Shown here: piece by piece, positions 27,078 to 35,226 of the stretch
Position numbering within the stretch: the stretch's first letter is position 1
How the letters are laid out: each line of letters starts with the position of its first letter
From: Pseudomonas guariconensis
Lineage (GTDB): Bacteria > Pseudomonadota > Gammaproteobacteria > Pseudomonadales > Pseudomonadaceae
Assembly (NCBI RefSeq): GCF_015680235.1
Contig: NZ_JADLJL010000001.1
Coordinates: forward strand, 186,001 to 250,000
Reading direction: 5' to 3'
Length of the DNA: 64,000 bases
Position numbers and translations under genes: made by a program
Notes under the pieces: model-generated
What the model saw: only the letters and a program-made list of their open reading frames with translations
Told to the model about the DNA's origin: nothing
Databases searched by the model: none

Positions 27078-27411
27078 CGTCAGGCTCCTGCGCTGTGGCC
27101 AAAGGCTGGCCTGCGTCTCCTAGCACATGCCGAGCACGCTGCTGGCACACGCCATCGACGACATTCCAGAACGCCAGCACTTGGGCACCGGCGCCCAGGC
27201 GCATACCGTAGTAGCCCCACACATCGGGTACCTGCCATAGCAACCAGAGGCGGTTGGCCTCGCCAGCGACAGCCACCGGCGGCGACACCCAGCGCTGCAA
27301 CAAGGTCAGCCCACGGGCGGCGCTGTGCGGTAGGTAGAGCGCGTCCAACGCCTCGAGCACCGTTGGGAGCTGCTTGGGCTCGAGCAGGATTTCATCCAGG
27401 ATCTGGATCAT
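27067..27411 (-). CDS. Small protein of unknown function, first gene of SDR/Dabb operon
   Basis: 114 residues, not recognised. It opens MIQILDEILLEPKQLPTVLEALDALYLPHSAARG and continues with LLQRWVSPPVAVAG and LWLLWQVPDVWGYYGMRLG, a beta-alpha-beta pattern similar in style to NIPSNAP/Dabb monomers. There is no signal peptide. It heads the leftward unit and is 211 bases from the divergent AraC start. It may be a partner or second barrel for the adjacent Dabb-like protein; this rests on context only. Confidence 0.6.
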   Translation of the reverse strand: MIQILDEILLEPKQLPTVLEALDALYLPHSAARGLTLLQRWVSPPVAVAGEANRLWLLWQVPDVWGYYGMRLGAGAQVLAFWNVVDGVCQQRARHVLGDAGQPLATAQEPDDVA

Positions 27412-27622
27412 GACTTGCCCATCCTCTGTTCAGGTGACAGGCTGGTGCGATTCCACAAGCGAGTGACAGCGATGCTCATGTTCCGGGTACTCCGCGAAAG
27501 TTGCAGGGTTCGCCGCGTTTTCAGCGCGGGCTTGCCGTCCATTGAGCCATAGCAGCCAGGGGCAGACCGCTACAGGTTCGCTCACCCACCACCACCGAAA
27601 CGATCAGCAGGCGAGGTTGAAG

Positions 27623-28633
27623 ATGGCGTTGCACTCCACAGCACCGGTTCGAGTTCCCCAGGGCCTGGACACCCGCCTGCTGGCGGAGTTGCAACGCAAC
27701 AACCTCGCTCTGGAGCCGCCACCATCGGCCTTGCTGTCCGCGGCGCAGCGCTTTGTCGCCCTGTATCGCCAGGCCATCGAGCAACTGGAGGCGAAAGTCG
27801 CCCAAGGCGAAGGACAACCGCCGATGCGCAAGGCAGAGGTTGACCTGATGTGCCGCTGCCTGCTCAGTTGCGGGCACCTGGACGAAGCCATTGCCTGTGC
27901 CGCGCAGTTCTGCGCCATGCTCGACCCGCGCGCAGGCAGCCTGAGCCTGGAGGTCCAAGGCACGACGGCCACCTTCCACATGGACTCGTTGCGCCACAAG
28001 CGCAGCAGTGCGGCATGCCTGGTGGACCTGACCGGGCTGTTCTGCTACCTGCAGTTGTTCGGTTGGCTCATTGGGCAGCCACTGCGGCCCGACCAGGTCT
28101 TTCTCGCCCACCCCCAGCGCGAGGATGCTGCCCCCTTCCTCGGCCTGTTCGATGCGCCAGTCGCTGTCGGTAGGCGCACCTACGGTTTCAGCTTCAATGC
28201 CGCACTGCTGTCTCGTCAGGTGATACGCACGCCTGCAGAGCTGGCGCTGTTCCTGGTGGACTTTCCGTTCCGCCTGATCGGAGCGCCCCCAAGCGCAGTG
28301 GCGATCACTCAGCAAGTGCGCGGTTTCCTCGATGCAGCGCTGAGCCATGAACGGGAGGTGCCGGCGTTGAGCGCCATTGCCGCCGCCCTGGGCACCACCT
28401 TGCCGACCTTGCGTCGGCGCCTGGCCGCCGAAGGCTCCAGCTATCAGGCGCTGCGCCGGCTCAGCCTGTGCGAGTCGGCGCAGCGCTGCCTGCGCGATAC
28501 CGATTGGACGATCGGGCGCATCGCCGGCCACCTGGGCTTCGCCAGTGAAGCGGCGTTTCGCCGAGCTTTCCTCAGCTGGACCGGGAAGGCACCCAGCCGT
28601 TATCGCGCCCAACAGAGTGGCGCGAACGGCTAG
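27623..28633 (+). CDS. AraC-family regulator with arabinose-binding-type N domain
   Basis: 336 residues. The N-terminal two thirds match the OruR/ArgR-like Arabinose_bd type of effector domain (FRLIGAPPSAVAITQQVRGFLD at its end). The C-terminal HTH_18 is clear: LSAIAAALGTTLPTLRRRLAAEGSSYQALRR, then IGRIAGHLGFASEAAFRRAFLSWTGKAPSRYR. The chosen ATG has GAGG at good spacing; a longer frame upstream looks non-coding. It is divergent from the SDR/Dabb operon and is its probable regulator. Confidence 0.86.
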   Translation: MALHSTAPVRVPQGLDTRLLAELQRNNLALEPPPSALLSAAQRFVALYRQAIEQLEAKVAQGEGQPPMRKAEVDLMCRCLLSCGHLDEAIACAAQFCAMLDPRAGSLSLEVQGTTATFHMDSLRHKRSSAACLVDLTGLFCYLQLFGWLIGQPLRPDQVFLAHPQREDAAPFLGLFDAPVAVGRRTYGFSFNAALLSRQVIRTPAELALFLVDFPFRLIGAPPSAVAITQQVRGFLDAALSHEREVPALSAIAAALGTTLPTLRRRLAAEGSSYQALRRLSLCESAQRCLRDTDWTIGRIAGHLGFASEAAFRRAFLSWTGKAPSRYRAQQSGANG

Positions 28634-28787
28634 CGCGATATCACTTTGACAATATGGCTCGGCGCTCAAACCCGTTCTAGCATTAACACTCTATTTCCAG
28701 TACGTGTGTGCTCATGAGCGGTATCGCGCCTGTTCATGCCCCGAGAAAACACACTCCCATCAGACGCATTGATGCATAAGGCCTGCC

Positions 28788-29909
28788 ATGCGACTTTCAA
28801 CGTTTATCCTGGACAACATGGAAAGCATCCTGCAAACGTGGGAAGCATTTGCACGGTCTGTAGAGACACCGAACCGGGACCTGAGCGCCAATGGCCTGCG
28901 CAACCATGCCGAACACATCCTGCGCACGGTGGCCCAGGACATGCGCACGCCACAGACAGAACAGCAGCAGATCGCCAAGTCCCATGGCCTGGGCCCCTCG
29001 TCCAGCCAGGAGACCGCCGCCCAGACCCACGCCGTGCTTCGCCTCATCGATGGCTTCACCCTCGACCAGATGGTGTCGGAATACCGCGCCCTGAGGTCGA
29101 GCGTGCTGCGCCTGTGGCTGGCGCGAGACCCGGTGGAGCATAGTTACCAGGTCGACGACATGATCCGCTTCAACGAGGCGATCGACCAGGCGCTGGTCGA
29201 ATCGATCGGTGCCTATGGGCAGGAGGTCGAGTCGACGCGCAAAACCGTGCTTGGCGTGCTCGGCCATGACCTGCGTTCCCCCTTGACCGCCGTGCTCATG
29301 GGCTCGTCCCTGCTGAGCAAGAGCCCCCAGTTGACTAGCCGCGAGAAAGACGTCGCGACCCAGATCGCCACCAGCGCGCAACGGGCGAACCAGATGGTCA
29401 AGAACCTGCTGGACCTTGCGCACTGCAACCTGGGCACAGGCATCCCGATCGTTCGTGCGCACACGGAGCTGAACCAGGTCTGCAAGGCTGTAATCGAGGA
29501 AATCAAAGCCGGTAACCCCGGGCTCGACATCGTGCAGGTCGATGAGCGGACCATTGCCGGCGCGTTCGATGGGGCGCGGATGTCCCAGGTGTTCTCGAAC
29601 CTGATCGGTAATGCGGTCCGTCATGGCCAAGCGCGTCAGCCGATCAAGGTCCTACTGAGTGGCGACGGCGAGCGGGTGATCCTCGAGGTGCATAACTTCG
29701 GCGAACCGATTCCCGCCAGCGCCCTGCCCTCACTGTTCAGTCCCAAAGGACGTTACACCCGGTATACGGACAAACAGAAAAAGCCCACCGGGCTGGGCTT
29801 GGGCCTGTTCATCGTATCGGAGATCGTCGCAGGCCACGGTGGGCATATCGAGGTGGAATCCAGCCATGCCCAGGGCACCCGCTTCCGGGTGATCATGCCG
29901 ACAGGCTGA
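28788..29909 (+). CDS. Soluble orphan histidine kinase with RsbRD-type N domain
   Basis: 373 residues without membrane segments. An RsbT-co-antagonist/RsbRD-like helical domain fills about residues 5-140. A HisKA domain follows with the phospho-acceptor His160 (LGVLGHDLRSPLTAVLMGSSLL), then a HATPase with N box (SNLIGNAVRHG) and G boxes (GLGLGLFIVSEIVAGHGG). No response regulator is adjacent, so it is an orphan. Cytoplasmic or stress input is likely given the N domain. It begins 154 bases after the AraC stop and probably has its own promoter. Confidence 0.85.
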   Translation: MRLSTFILDNMESILQTWEAFARSVETPNRDLSANGLRNHAEHILRTVAQDMRTPQTEQQQIAKSHGLGPSSSQETAAQTHAVLRLIDGFTLDQMVSEYRALRSSVLRLWLARDPVEHSYQVDDMIRFNEAIDQALVESIGAYGQEVESTRKTVLGVLGHDLRSPLTAVLMGSSLLSKSPQLTSREKDVATQIATSAQRANQMVKNLLDLAHCNLGTGIPIVRAHTELNQVCKAVIEEIKAGNPGLDIVQVDERTIAGAFDGARMSQVFSNLIGNAVRHGQARQPIKVLLSGDGERVILEVHNFGEPIPASALPSLFSPKGRYTRYTDKQKKPTGLGLGLFIVSEIVAGHGGHIEVESSHAQGTRFRVIMPTG

Positions 29910-29929
29910 GGCCGGCGCCTTTATCGTGC

Positions 29930-29955
29930 CCAATCGCCGGCAAGCCGGCGATTGG
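29930..29955. repeat. REP-like perfect palindrome
   Basis: CCAATCGCCGGC and GCCGGCGATTGG form 12-bp perfect arms around AA, just after the kinase stop. There is no T run. It has the form of a P. putida-type REP and may double as a transcript end. Confidence 0.6.
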
Positions 29956-30055
29956 ACCTCAGGAGCCTCAGTGCGCCGAAGCCTTGCGGCATACGGCCAT
30001 ACCGTGGCCAGCACGATCAGCGCGGCGCCCGCCCGCAGTGGCATGATCTTACCTA

Positions 30056-30137
30056 CCATCGCGGGACAAGCCCGCCCTACAAAGAACCCGTCATCGGCAA
30101 GGTTTGCGTGATCCTGAGCGGGCTTGTCCCGCGATGG
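30056..30137. repeat. REPIN (inverted REP pair)
   Basis: Two perfect 20-base inverted arms, CCATCGCGGGACAAGCCCGC (30056-30075) and its reverse complement (30118-30137), flank a 42-base spacer. This is the REPIN arrangement of the P. putida group, mobilised by RAYT transposases; no RAYT gene is in the window. The 324-base gap between the kinase and OsmC-YcaO genes (29910-30233) holds this and the palindrome at 29930 and otherwise shows nothing. Confidence 0.85.
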
Positions 30138-30233
30138 GGCGCGTAGCGGCCCCAATTATTAAGGCAAAGGCAGCTATTTATTGCGCGGAGCGCAGTCGAA
30201 AGGTTGATCTCTCACAAGATTCTGGTGGCGAAC

Positions 30234-32429
30234 CTACGCCACCGCATTGGCCCGCGCACGGTGCAGCTTCTTGTAGCTTTCGACCAAACGCAAATGCCGG
30301 TCGAGCCCTTCGAGCTTCAGGCTAGTCGGCGTCAGGCCATGGAAACGCACGCTGCCCTGCACCGAGCCCAGCACCGCATCCATCCGCGCATCGCCGAACA
30401 TCCGCCGGAAGTTGACCTCGTAATCGGCCAGCTCCAGCTCATCGTCCAGCGTCACTTCCAGCACCACGTTCAAAGCCTGGTAGAACAGCCCGCGCTCGAC
30501 GGTGTTGTCGTTGAACTGCAGGAACGCCTCGACCAGCTCCTTGGCCGCTTCGAACTCCTGCAAGGCCAGGTAGATCAGCAGCTTGAGCTCGAGGATGGTC
30601 AACTGGCCCCAGGCGGTATTGTCGTCGAACTCGATGCCGATCAAGGTCTTGATGTCGGTGTAGTCGTCCAGCTCGCTGTCCTCCAGCCGCTCGACCAGCG
30701 CCTGCAAGGCAGCGTCGTCGAGGCGGTGCAGGTTGAGGATGTCGGCACGGAACGCCAGGGCCTTGTTGGTGTTGTCCCAGATCAGGTCTTCCACCGGGTA
30801 GATTTCCGAATAGCCCGGTACCAAAATGCGGCAAGCGGTCGCCCCGAGGTGTTCGTACACCGCCATGTACACTTCCTTGCCCATCGATTCGAGAATGCCG
30901 AACAGGGTGGCGGCTTCCTCGACGTTGGAGTCCTCGCCCTGGCCGGAGAAGTCCCACTCGACGAACTCGAAATCGGCCTTGGCACTGAAGAATCGCCACG
31001 ACACCACGCCGCTGGAGTCGATGAAATGTTCGACGAAGTTATTCGGCTCGGTCAGCGCATGGCTTTCGAAGGTAGGCTGCGGCAGATCGTTCAGGCCTTC
31101 GAAGCTGCGCCCTTGGAGCAATTCGGTCAGGCTGCGCTCGAGCGCCACCTCGAAGCTTGGGTGGGCGCCGAACGAGGCGAACACGCCACCGGTGCGCGGG
31201 TTCATCAGGGTGACGCACATCACCGGGAATTCGCCGCCCAGCGAAGCGTCCTTGACCAGCACCGGGAAGCCCTGCTCTTCCAACCCCTGGATACCGGCCA
31301 GGATGCCAGGGTACTTGGCCAGGACCTCCTGCGGCACATCCGGCAGGGCCAGCTCGCCTTCGAGGATCTCGCGCTTGACCGCACGCTCGAAGATCTCCGA
31401 CAGGCACTGCACCTGCGCCTCGGCCAAGGTATTGCCGGCGCTCATGCCATTGCTCAGGAACAGGTTCTCGACCAGGTTGGACGGGAAGTACACCACCTCG
31501 CCATCGGACTGGCGCACGTACGGCAGCGAGCAGATGCCCCGCTCGACGTTGCCAGAGTTGGTGTCATACAGGTGCGAGCCACGCAGCTCTCCCTCGGGGT
31601 CGTAGATTTCCAGGCAGTACGGGTCGAGGATCTCTGCCGGCAAGGCATCCTTGCGGCCCGGCTTGAACCAGCGCTCGTCCGGGTAGTGGACGAAATCAGC
31701 GTTGGCGATCTCCTCGCCCCAGAACTGGTCGTTATAGAAGAAGTTGCAGTTCAGGCGCTCGATGAACTCACCCAGGGCCGACGCCAGGGCACTTTCCTTG
31801 GTGGCACCCTTGCCGTTGGTGAAACACAGCGGCGACTGCGCGTCGCGGATGTGCAACGACCACACGTTGGGCACGATGTTGCGCCACGAGGCGATCTCGA
31901 TCTTCATGCCCAGATCGGCGAGGATCTGCGACATGTTGGCGATGGTCTGCTCCAGCGGCAGGTCCTTGCCGGGGATGAAGGTGCTGGTATCGTTGCCAGG
32001 GTTCACCAGCAGCAGCGCCTGCGCATCGGCGTCCAGGTTCTCGACTTCCTCGATGATGAACTGCGGCCCGGTCTGCACCACTTTCTTGACCGTGCAGCGG
32101 TCTATGGAGCGCAGGATGCCCTGGCGGTCCTTCTCGCTAATGTCGGCCGGCAGCTCGACCTGGATCTTGAAAACCTGGTTGTAGCGGTTCTCCGGGTCGA
32201 CGATGTTATTCTGCGACAGGCGGATGTTATCGGTGGGGATGTTGCGCGTATTGCAGTACACCTTCACGAAATACGCCGCACACAAGGCCGACGACGCCAG
32301 GAAGTAGTCGAATGGGCCTGGGGCCGAACCATCGCCTTTGTAGCGGATGGGCTGGTCGGCCACGACCGTGAAGTCATCGAACTTGGCTTCAAGACGAAGG
32401 TTGTCGAGAAAGTTGACCTTGATTTCCAT
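30234..32429 (-). CDS. ycaO: OsmC-YcaO fusion protein
   Basis: 731 residues. Residues 1-145 form an OsmC-like domain (DNLRLEAKFDDFTVVADQPIRYKGDGSAPGPFDYFLASSALCAA). From TFIPGKDLPLEQTI the sequence follows E. coli YcaO closely: the ATP-site patterns SALASALGEFIERL and QCLSEIFERAVKR are intact, as is FASFGAHPSFEVALERSLTELLQGR. A TPR-rich C-terminal domain follows. E. coli YcaO supports RimO-dependent methylthiolation of ribosomal protein S12; YcaO enzymes activate amide backbones with ATP. The start ATG begins the OsmC domain. Here it stands alone, with no thiazole-peptide cluster, which favours the housekeeping role. Confidence 0.9.
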   Translation of the reverse strand: MEIKVNFLDNLRLEAKFDDFTVVADQPIRYKGDGSAPGPFDYFLASSALCAAYFVKVYCNTRNIPTDNIRLSQNNIVDPENRYNQVFKIQVELPADISEKDRQGILRSIDRCTVKKVVQTGPQFIIEEVENLDADAQALLLVNPGNDTSTFIPGKDLPLEQTIANMSQILADLGMKIEIASWRNIVPNVWSLHIRDAQSPLCFTNGKGATKESALASALGEFIERLNCNFFYNDQFWGEEIANADFVHYPDERWFKPGRKDALPAEILDPYCLEIYDPEGELRGSHLYDTNSGNVERGICSLPYVRQSDGEVVYFPSNLVENLFLSNGMSAGNTLAEAQVQCLSEIFERAVKREILEGELALPDVPQEVLAKYPGILAGIQGLEEQGFPVLVKDASLGGEFPVMCVTLMNPRTGGVFASFGAHPSFEVALERSLTELLQGRSFEGLNDLPQPTFESHALTEPNNFVEHFIDSSGVVSWRFFSAKADFEFVEWDFSGQGEDSNVEEAATLFGILESMGKEVYMAVYEHLGATACRILVPGYSEIYPVEDLIWDNTNKALAFRADILNLHRLDDAALQALVERLEDSELDDYTDIKTLIGIEFDDNTAWGQLTILELKLLIYLALQEFEAAKELVEAFLQFNDNTVERGLFYQALNVVLEVTLDDELELADYEVNFRRMFGDARMDAVLGSVQGSVRFHGLTPTSLKLEGLDRHLRLVESYKKLHRARANAVA

Positions 32430-32543
32430 GCGGGAATACCGTGATAAAAAGCAGAACAAAATGGCTGTCATTATCCGGGTTTTGCTGCGAAACGGCTAAC
32501 CTTTCATGCCTCCGGGCAACCCGTGCCCGGAGGCATGCCGGGG

Positions 32544-33893
32544 TCATTCCAGCAATTGCTCCAGGCTCGGGTCGCGAATCACCCGCTGCATCGGCTGTGG
32601 TGCACCATGGCCGGGCTTGGCCATCTTCAGCTTCATGCTCGCAACCTTGGCACAGGCGTTGGCGCCATCGGCGTAGATGCCGCTCATGTCGCATTTCCAT
32701 TGGTAGAAGTTCACCAGGCCGCCCGACATCTGCAGGCTGTAGTCGGTGCTCTGGGTGCCTGCCGTGAACGGCACCCCGGCCGGGATGTTCTGGAACCACT
32801 TCATCCAGTCAGCCGAGCCCACCGCTGGCGGGTCCGCCTGGAACAGCGGGTTCATGATCGCCATCTGGGGCGCCTCGGCGGTCATGTGGCAGCTCAGGCA
32901 GGAGCTGTTGGGGTTGTCCACCGGGCCGTTGAGCCGGCCATTCCAGCCCAGGTGGGTCGGCGGCAGCTCTTGGGTATCGGCGTTGATCGCGGTCTGCTGC
33001 AACGCGGGGTTGATCTTGGTGACGGTCGGCTCCGGGTTGGTGTAGTCGTTGCTGGTGACCTGCGGGTCGTTGCCCCACATGATGCCCACCGGCACCAGGT
33101 TGTCCCAGCCGGCTTTGCCGGTCTTGGCGCCGTTGTACTGGAAGGTGCCGAACAGCCAGCCAGTGTCGCTCATGCGAGTATCGCGCACGGCGATGTCCAT
33201 CTGGATCAGCGCCACTTCCTTCAACTTGCGGTTGGCGGACTGGAACGTCTCGGTGATATAGCCCTGCCACAGCACCGGGTTGGCCAGGAACGGCACCGTG
33301 CTGCGGTCGATATCGGCGAACAGTGCCTTGCACACCACGGTTCCGTTGGCAAAGCTGTTGGGCTTGGAGGTGAAGCTCGGGTCGGGGTTCTGCGGGTCCT
33401 TCCAGACCTGGCCGAGGGTATAGGCGCCGATGTCGTTGTAGATACCTACCGCGTAGGTCTGCCCGGTCGCGGCCTGCCCCGCCGCCAATTGCCTGGCCTG
33501 GATTTGCGCTTCCTTGGTCAGGCCGTGGATGCCTTCGCGCCCCAGCGGCCCGTAGTGCTGCCAGGGCATGTGGTACCAGTTGCGCACCTTGTTGTTCTGC
33601 ACGTACCAGTCGGCTTCGACGTTGCCTTCCAAGCAATAGGCCTTCGCCGCATCCATGTAGGCGCGCCAGGTCTCGAAGTTGTTGTCCGGCTTGGCCGGCA
33701 GCAACTTGAAGAACGCCGGCAAGGTGCCCTGGGGCGGCGTGTTGGGGTAGCTCTGGCTGAGGGTGAAGGTCGGGCCTTTGTAGCTGGCGGGCGGAGCATA
33801 GCCATAGTCCGGGTAGGTGCCGGCCTGGGCCGCGAGGCTGAACAGGGCGGCCATCATGGCCAAGGCTGCAGGCTTTCCTTGGAACGGGGTCAT
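32544..33893 (-). CDS. Secreted monoheme cytochrome-c-like protein
   Basis: 449 residues with a signal peptide (MTPFQGKPAALAMMAALFSLAAQA) and one c-type heme motif, SSCLSCHMTAEAPQ, near residue 345. The long N-terminal part (WRAYMDAAKAYCLEGNVEADWYV, LFADIDRSTVPFLANPVLWQGYITETF) resembles no family I can name. The start has an AAGGAG site. It lies downstream of a TorF-like porin gene in the same direction with a 42-codon candidate gene between. A periplasmic electron-transfer or redox-enzyme role is likely. Its partner is unknown. Confidence 0.75.
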   Translation of the reverse strand: MTPFQGKPAALAMMAALFSLAAQAGTYPDYGYAPPASYKGPTFTLSQSYPNTPPQGTLPAFFKLLPAKPDNNFETWRAYMDAAKAYCLEGNVEADWYVQNNKVRNWYHMPWQHYGPLGREGIHGLTKEAQIQARQLAAGQAATGQTYAVGIYNDIGAYTLGQVWKDPQNPDPSFTSKPNSFANGTVVCKALFADIDRSTVPFLANPVLWQGYITETFQSANRKLKEVALIQMDIAVRDTRMSDTGWLFGTFQYNGAKTGKAGWDNLVPVGIMWGNDPQVTSNDYTNPEPTVTKINPALQQTAINADTQELPPTHLGWNGRLNGPVDNPNSSCLSCHMTAEAPQMAIMNPLFQADPPAVGSADWMKWFQNIPAGVPFTAGTQSTDYSLQMSGGLVNFYQWKCDMSGIYADGANACAKVASMKLKMAKPGHGAPQPMQRVIRDPSLEQLLE

Positions 33894-34003
33894 CACGGAT
33901 CTCCTTGATCGCACAAGCCGGGCATCGCTCGGGCCCTTGCCCACCAATGCGGGGCTTCCATCATTGTTATTGGTCTGGGCCCTGGCACCGGCCAGGGCCG
34001 GCT

Positions 34004-34132
34004 TCACGGTAGGACCGGGTCTGGGTCGTGGGCCTCCTTGGCAATGCCGCTGGGACGAACGCGGTCGGCCCCCGAGACGAGCGCGGGGGAGACCAGAAAG
34101 GAAAGAAGATGAAGGGGCGAGAAATGGCGCAT
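34004..34132 (-). CDS. Candidate 42-residue secreted peptide
   Basis: This short frame opens MRHFSPLHLLSFLVSPALVSGA, which has the layout of a Sec signal peptide, and continues ADRVRPSGIAKEAHDPDPVLP. A strong AGGAG site lies 6 bases before the ATG. It sits in the 356-base gap between the porin and the cytochrome genes, all leftward, so it could be the middle gene of a three-gene unit. The rest of the gap shows nothing. Evidence is only the ribosome site and the signal-like sequence; chance cannot be excluded. Confidence 0.4.
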   Translation of the reverse strand: MRHFSPLHLLSFLVSPALVSGADRVRPSGIAKEAHDPDPVLP

Positions 34133-34249
34133 GTCGACTCCTGTCGATCATTGACCGTCTTCCTTGCTAACAGGTGTAGGCCATCCTGGGAAAAGTGCCA
34201 TCCTTTTCACATCAAACTGTGAGCAGGACCGCAATGGACCGTGGCGGCC

Positions 34250-34969
34250 TCAGAAGAAACTGCGCTGGGCCTTGAGCGTCACCATGCTTTCGCAATAGCT
34301 GTTGATGCCCGCATAGGCGTCGCAACCAGCACCGCGCAGGTCGGAGTTGCTGTAGATCAGGTTGAGGTCGATGCCCAGCCAGGGGCGCGAGAGCTCCAGC
34401 GACCAGTCGTTGAACGTGTCGACATGGCTGCCGTCGCCGATGGTGAAAGGCGTGCCGAGGCGATGATGGGCCAGCTTGACGGTGAGGCCGACATCGAACA
34501 GCGGCAACTGGCCGAAATCGGCGAACAGCGTGCCGGTGCGGTTGCCGGGGTTGTCGCGCAGGGCGCCGCCGAAACGGCTGCCGAATACCGAAACACCGCC
34601 GTACAGCGCATAGCTGTCGCTGTCGGCGAGGTTCGGCTGACTGTAGTGGATCAACCCGGCCTCCAGGCCCAGGCTGTCGTCGAAGCGCCGCTTGTAACCC
34701 AGGTAGCTATCCAGGCGCAGGGTCGAGGTAGGGGACAGGCCCACGCTGGGGGCGTACTGGCCGACGTACCAGCCGCTGGGGTGGCTGAGGTCCAGGCCAC
34801 CGTGAAAGGCGCCGACGGCGCTGGGGGAAATCAGCCCCTGGGCCATGGTGCGTGAAGCGGTCGTGCCCAGCTTGAAGTCGAAATCGCCCAGTTCGCGCTG
34901 GATCTGCTGGGCCAACAGCATGGGGCAGAAAAGCAGCGCCATGCTCGGCACCAGCCAGTGCCTGGTCAT
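34250..34969 (-). CDS. TorF/Gcw_chp-family putative porin
   Basis: 239 residues: signal peptide (MTRHWLVPSMALLFCPMLLAQ), then the Gcw_chp pattern FDFKLGTTASRTMAQGLISPSAVGAFHGGLDLSHPSGWYVGQYAPSV, SYLGYKRRFDDSLGLEAGLIHYSQP and a C-terminal strand ending in FF. The family forms a small outer-membrane barrel of unknown substrate. The ATG that begins the signal peptide is the start. It precedes the monoheme cytochrome gene and is divergent from a membrane histidine kinase that may sense the same condition. Confidence 0.78.
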   Translation of the reverse strand: MTRHWLVPSMALLFCPMLLAQQIQRELGDFDFKLGTTASRTMAQGLISPSAVGAFHGGLDLSHPSGWYVGQYAPSVGLSPTSTLRLDSYLGYKRRFDDSLGLEAGLIHYSQPNLADSDSYALYGGVSVFGSRFGGALRDNPGNRTGTLFADFGQLPLFDVGLTVKLAHHRLGTPFTIGDGSHVDTFNDWSLELSRPWLGIDLNLIYSNSDLRGAGCDAYAGINSYCESMVTLKAQRSFF

Positions 34970-35115
34970 GGTCACCGTCCTGGAATGCCTGCTTTGAAGA
35001 GCAAGAGGATAACGGGGTTGGTTGCCGGGGGGAACCGTGGCCATTTGGTCATGCCCCGGTGTCCAGTAATACGGCAAGGCCCGCGTGGGTGCAAAGCGAC
35101 GCCGGGCGGGTAGGA

Positions 35116-35158
35116 GCTGGCTTGTCAACGATGGGGCCGCTGCGGCGACCAAGCCAGC
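35116..35158. repeat. REP-like hairpin
   Basis: GCTGGCTTG and CAAGCCAGC form 9-bp arms around 25 bases in the gap between the porin and the kinase, within the GTAGGAGCTGGCTTG context typical of Pseudomonas REP elements. It is a single copy and partly degenerate. Confidence 0.5.
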
Positions 35159-35226
35159 CTCCCTGCCCCATTGCGCAGGTATGCACCTACACTGTCTGGC
35201 AGGTCATCTGCAGCATCGGAGGCGCG

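Noticed and set aside
30204-32444. A 746-codon open frame on the plus strand opposite OsmC-YcaO
   Set aside because: It is a mirror of the YcaO gene in a GC-rich genome; there is no ribosome site or recognisable domain.
35197-35212. A sigma-54-like TGGCAG...TGC element before the membrane kinase
   Set aside because: It matches only in part and lies 16 bases from the start codon, too close for a normal promoter.
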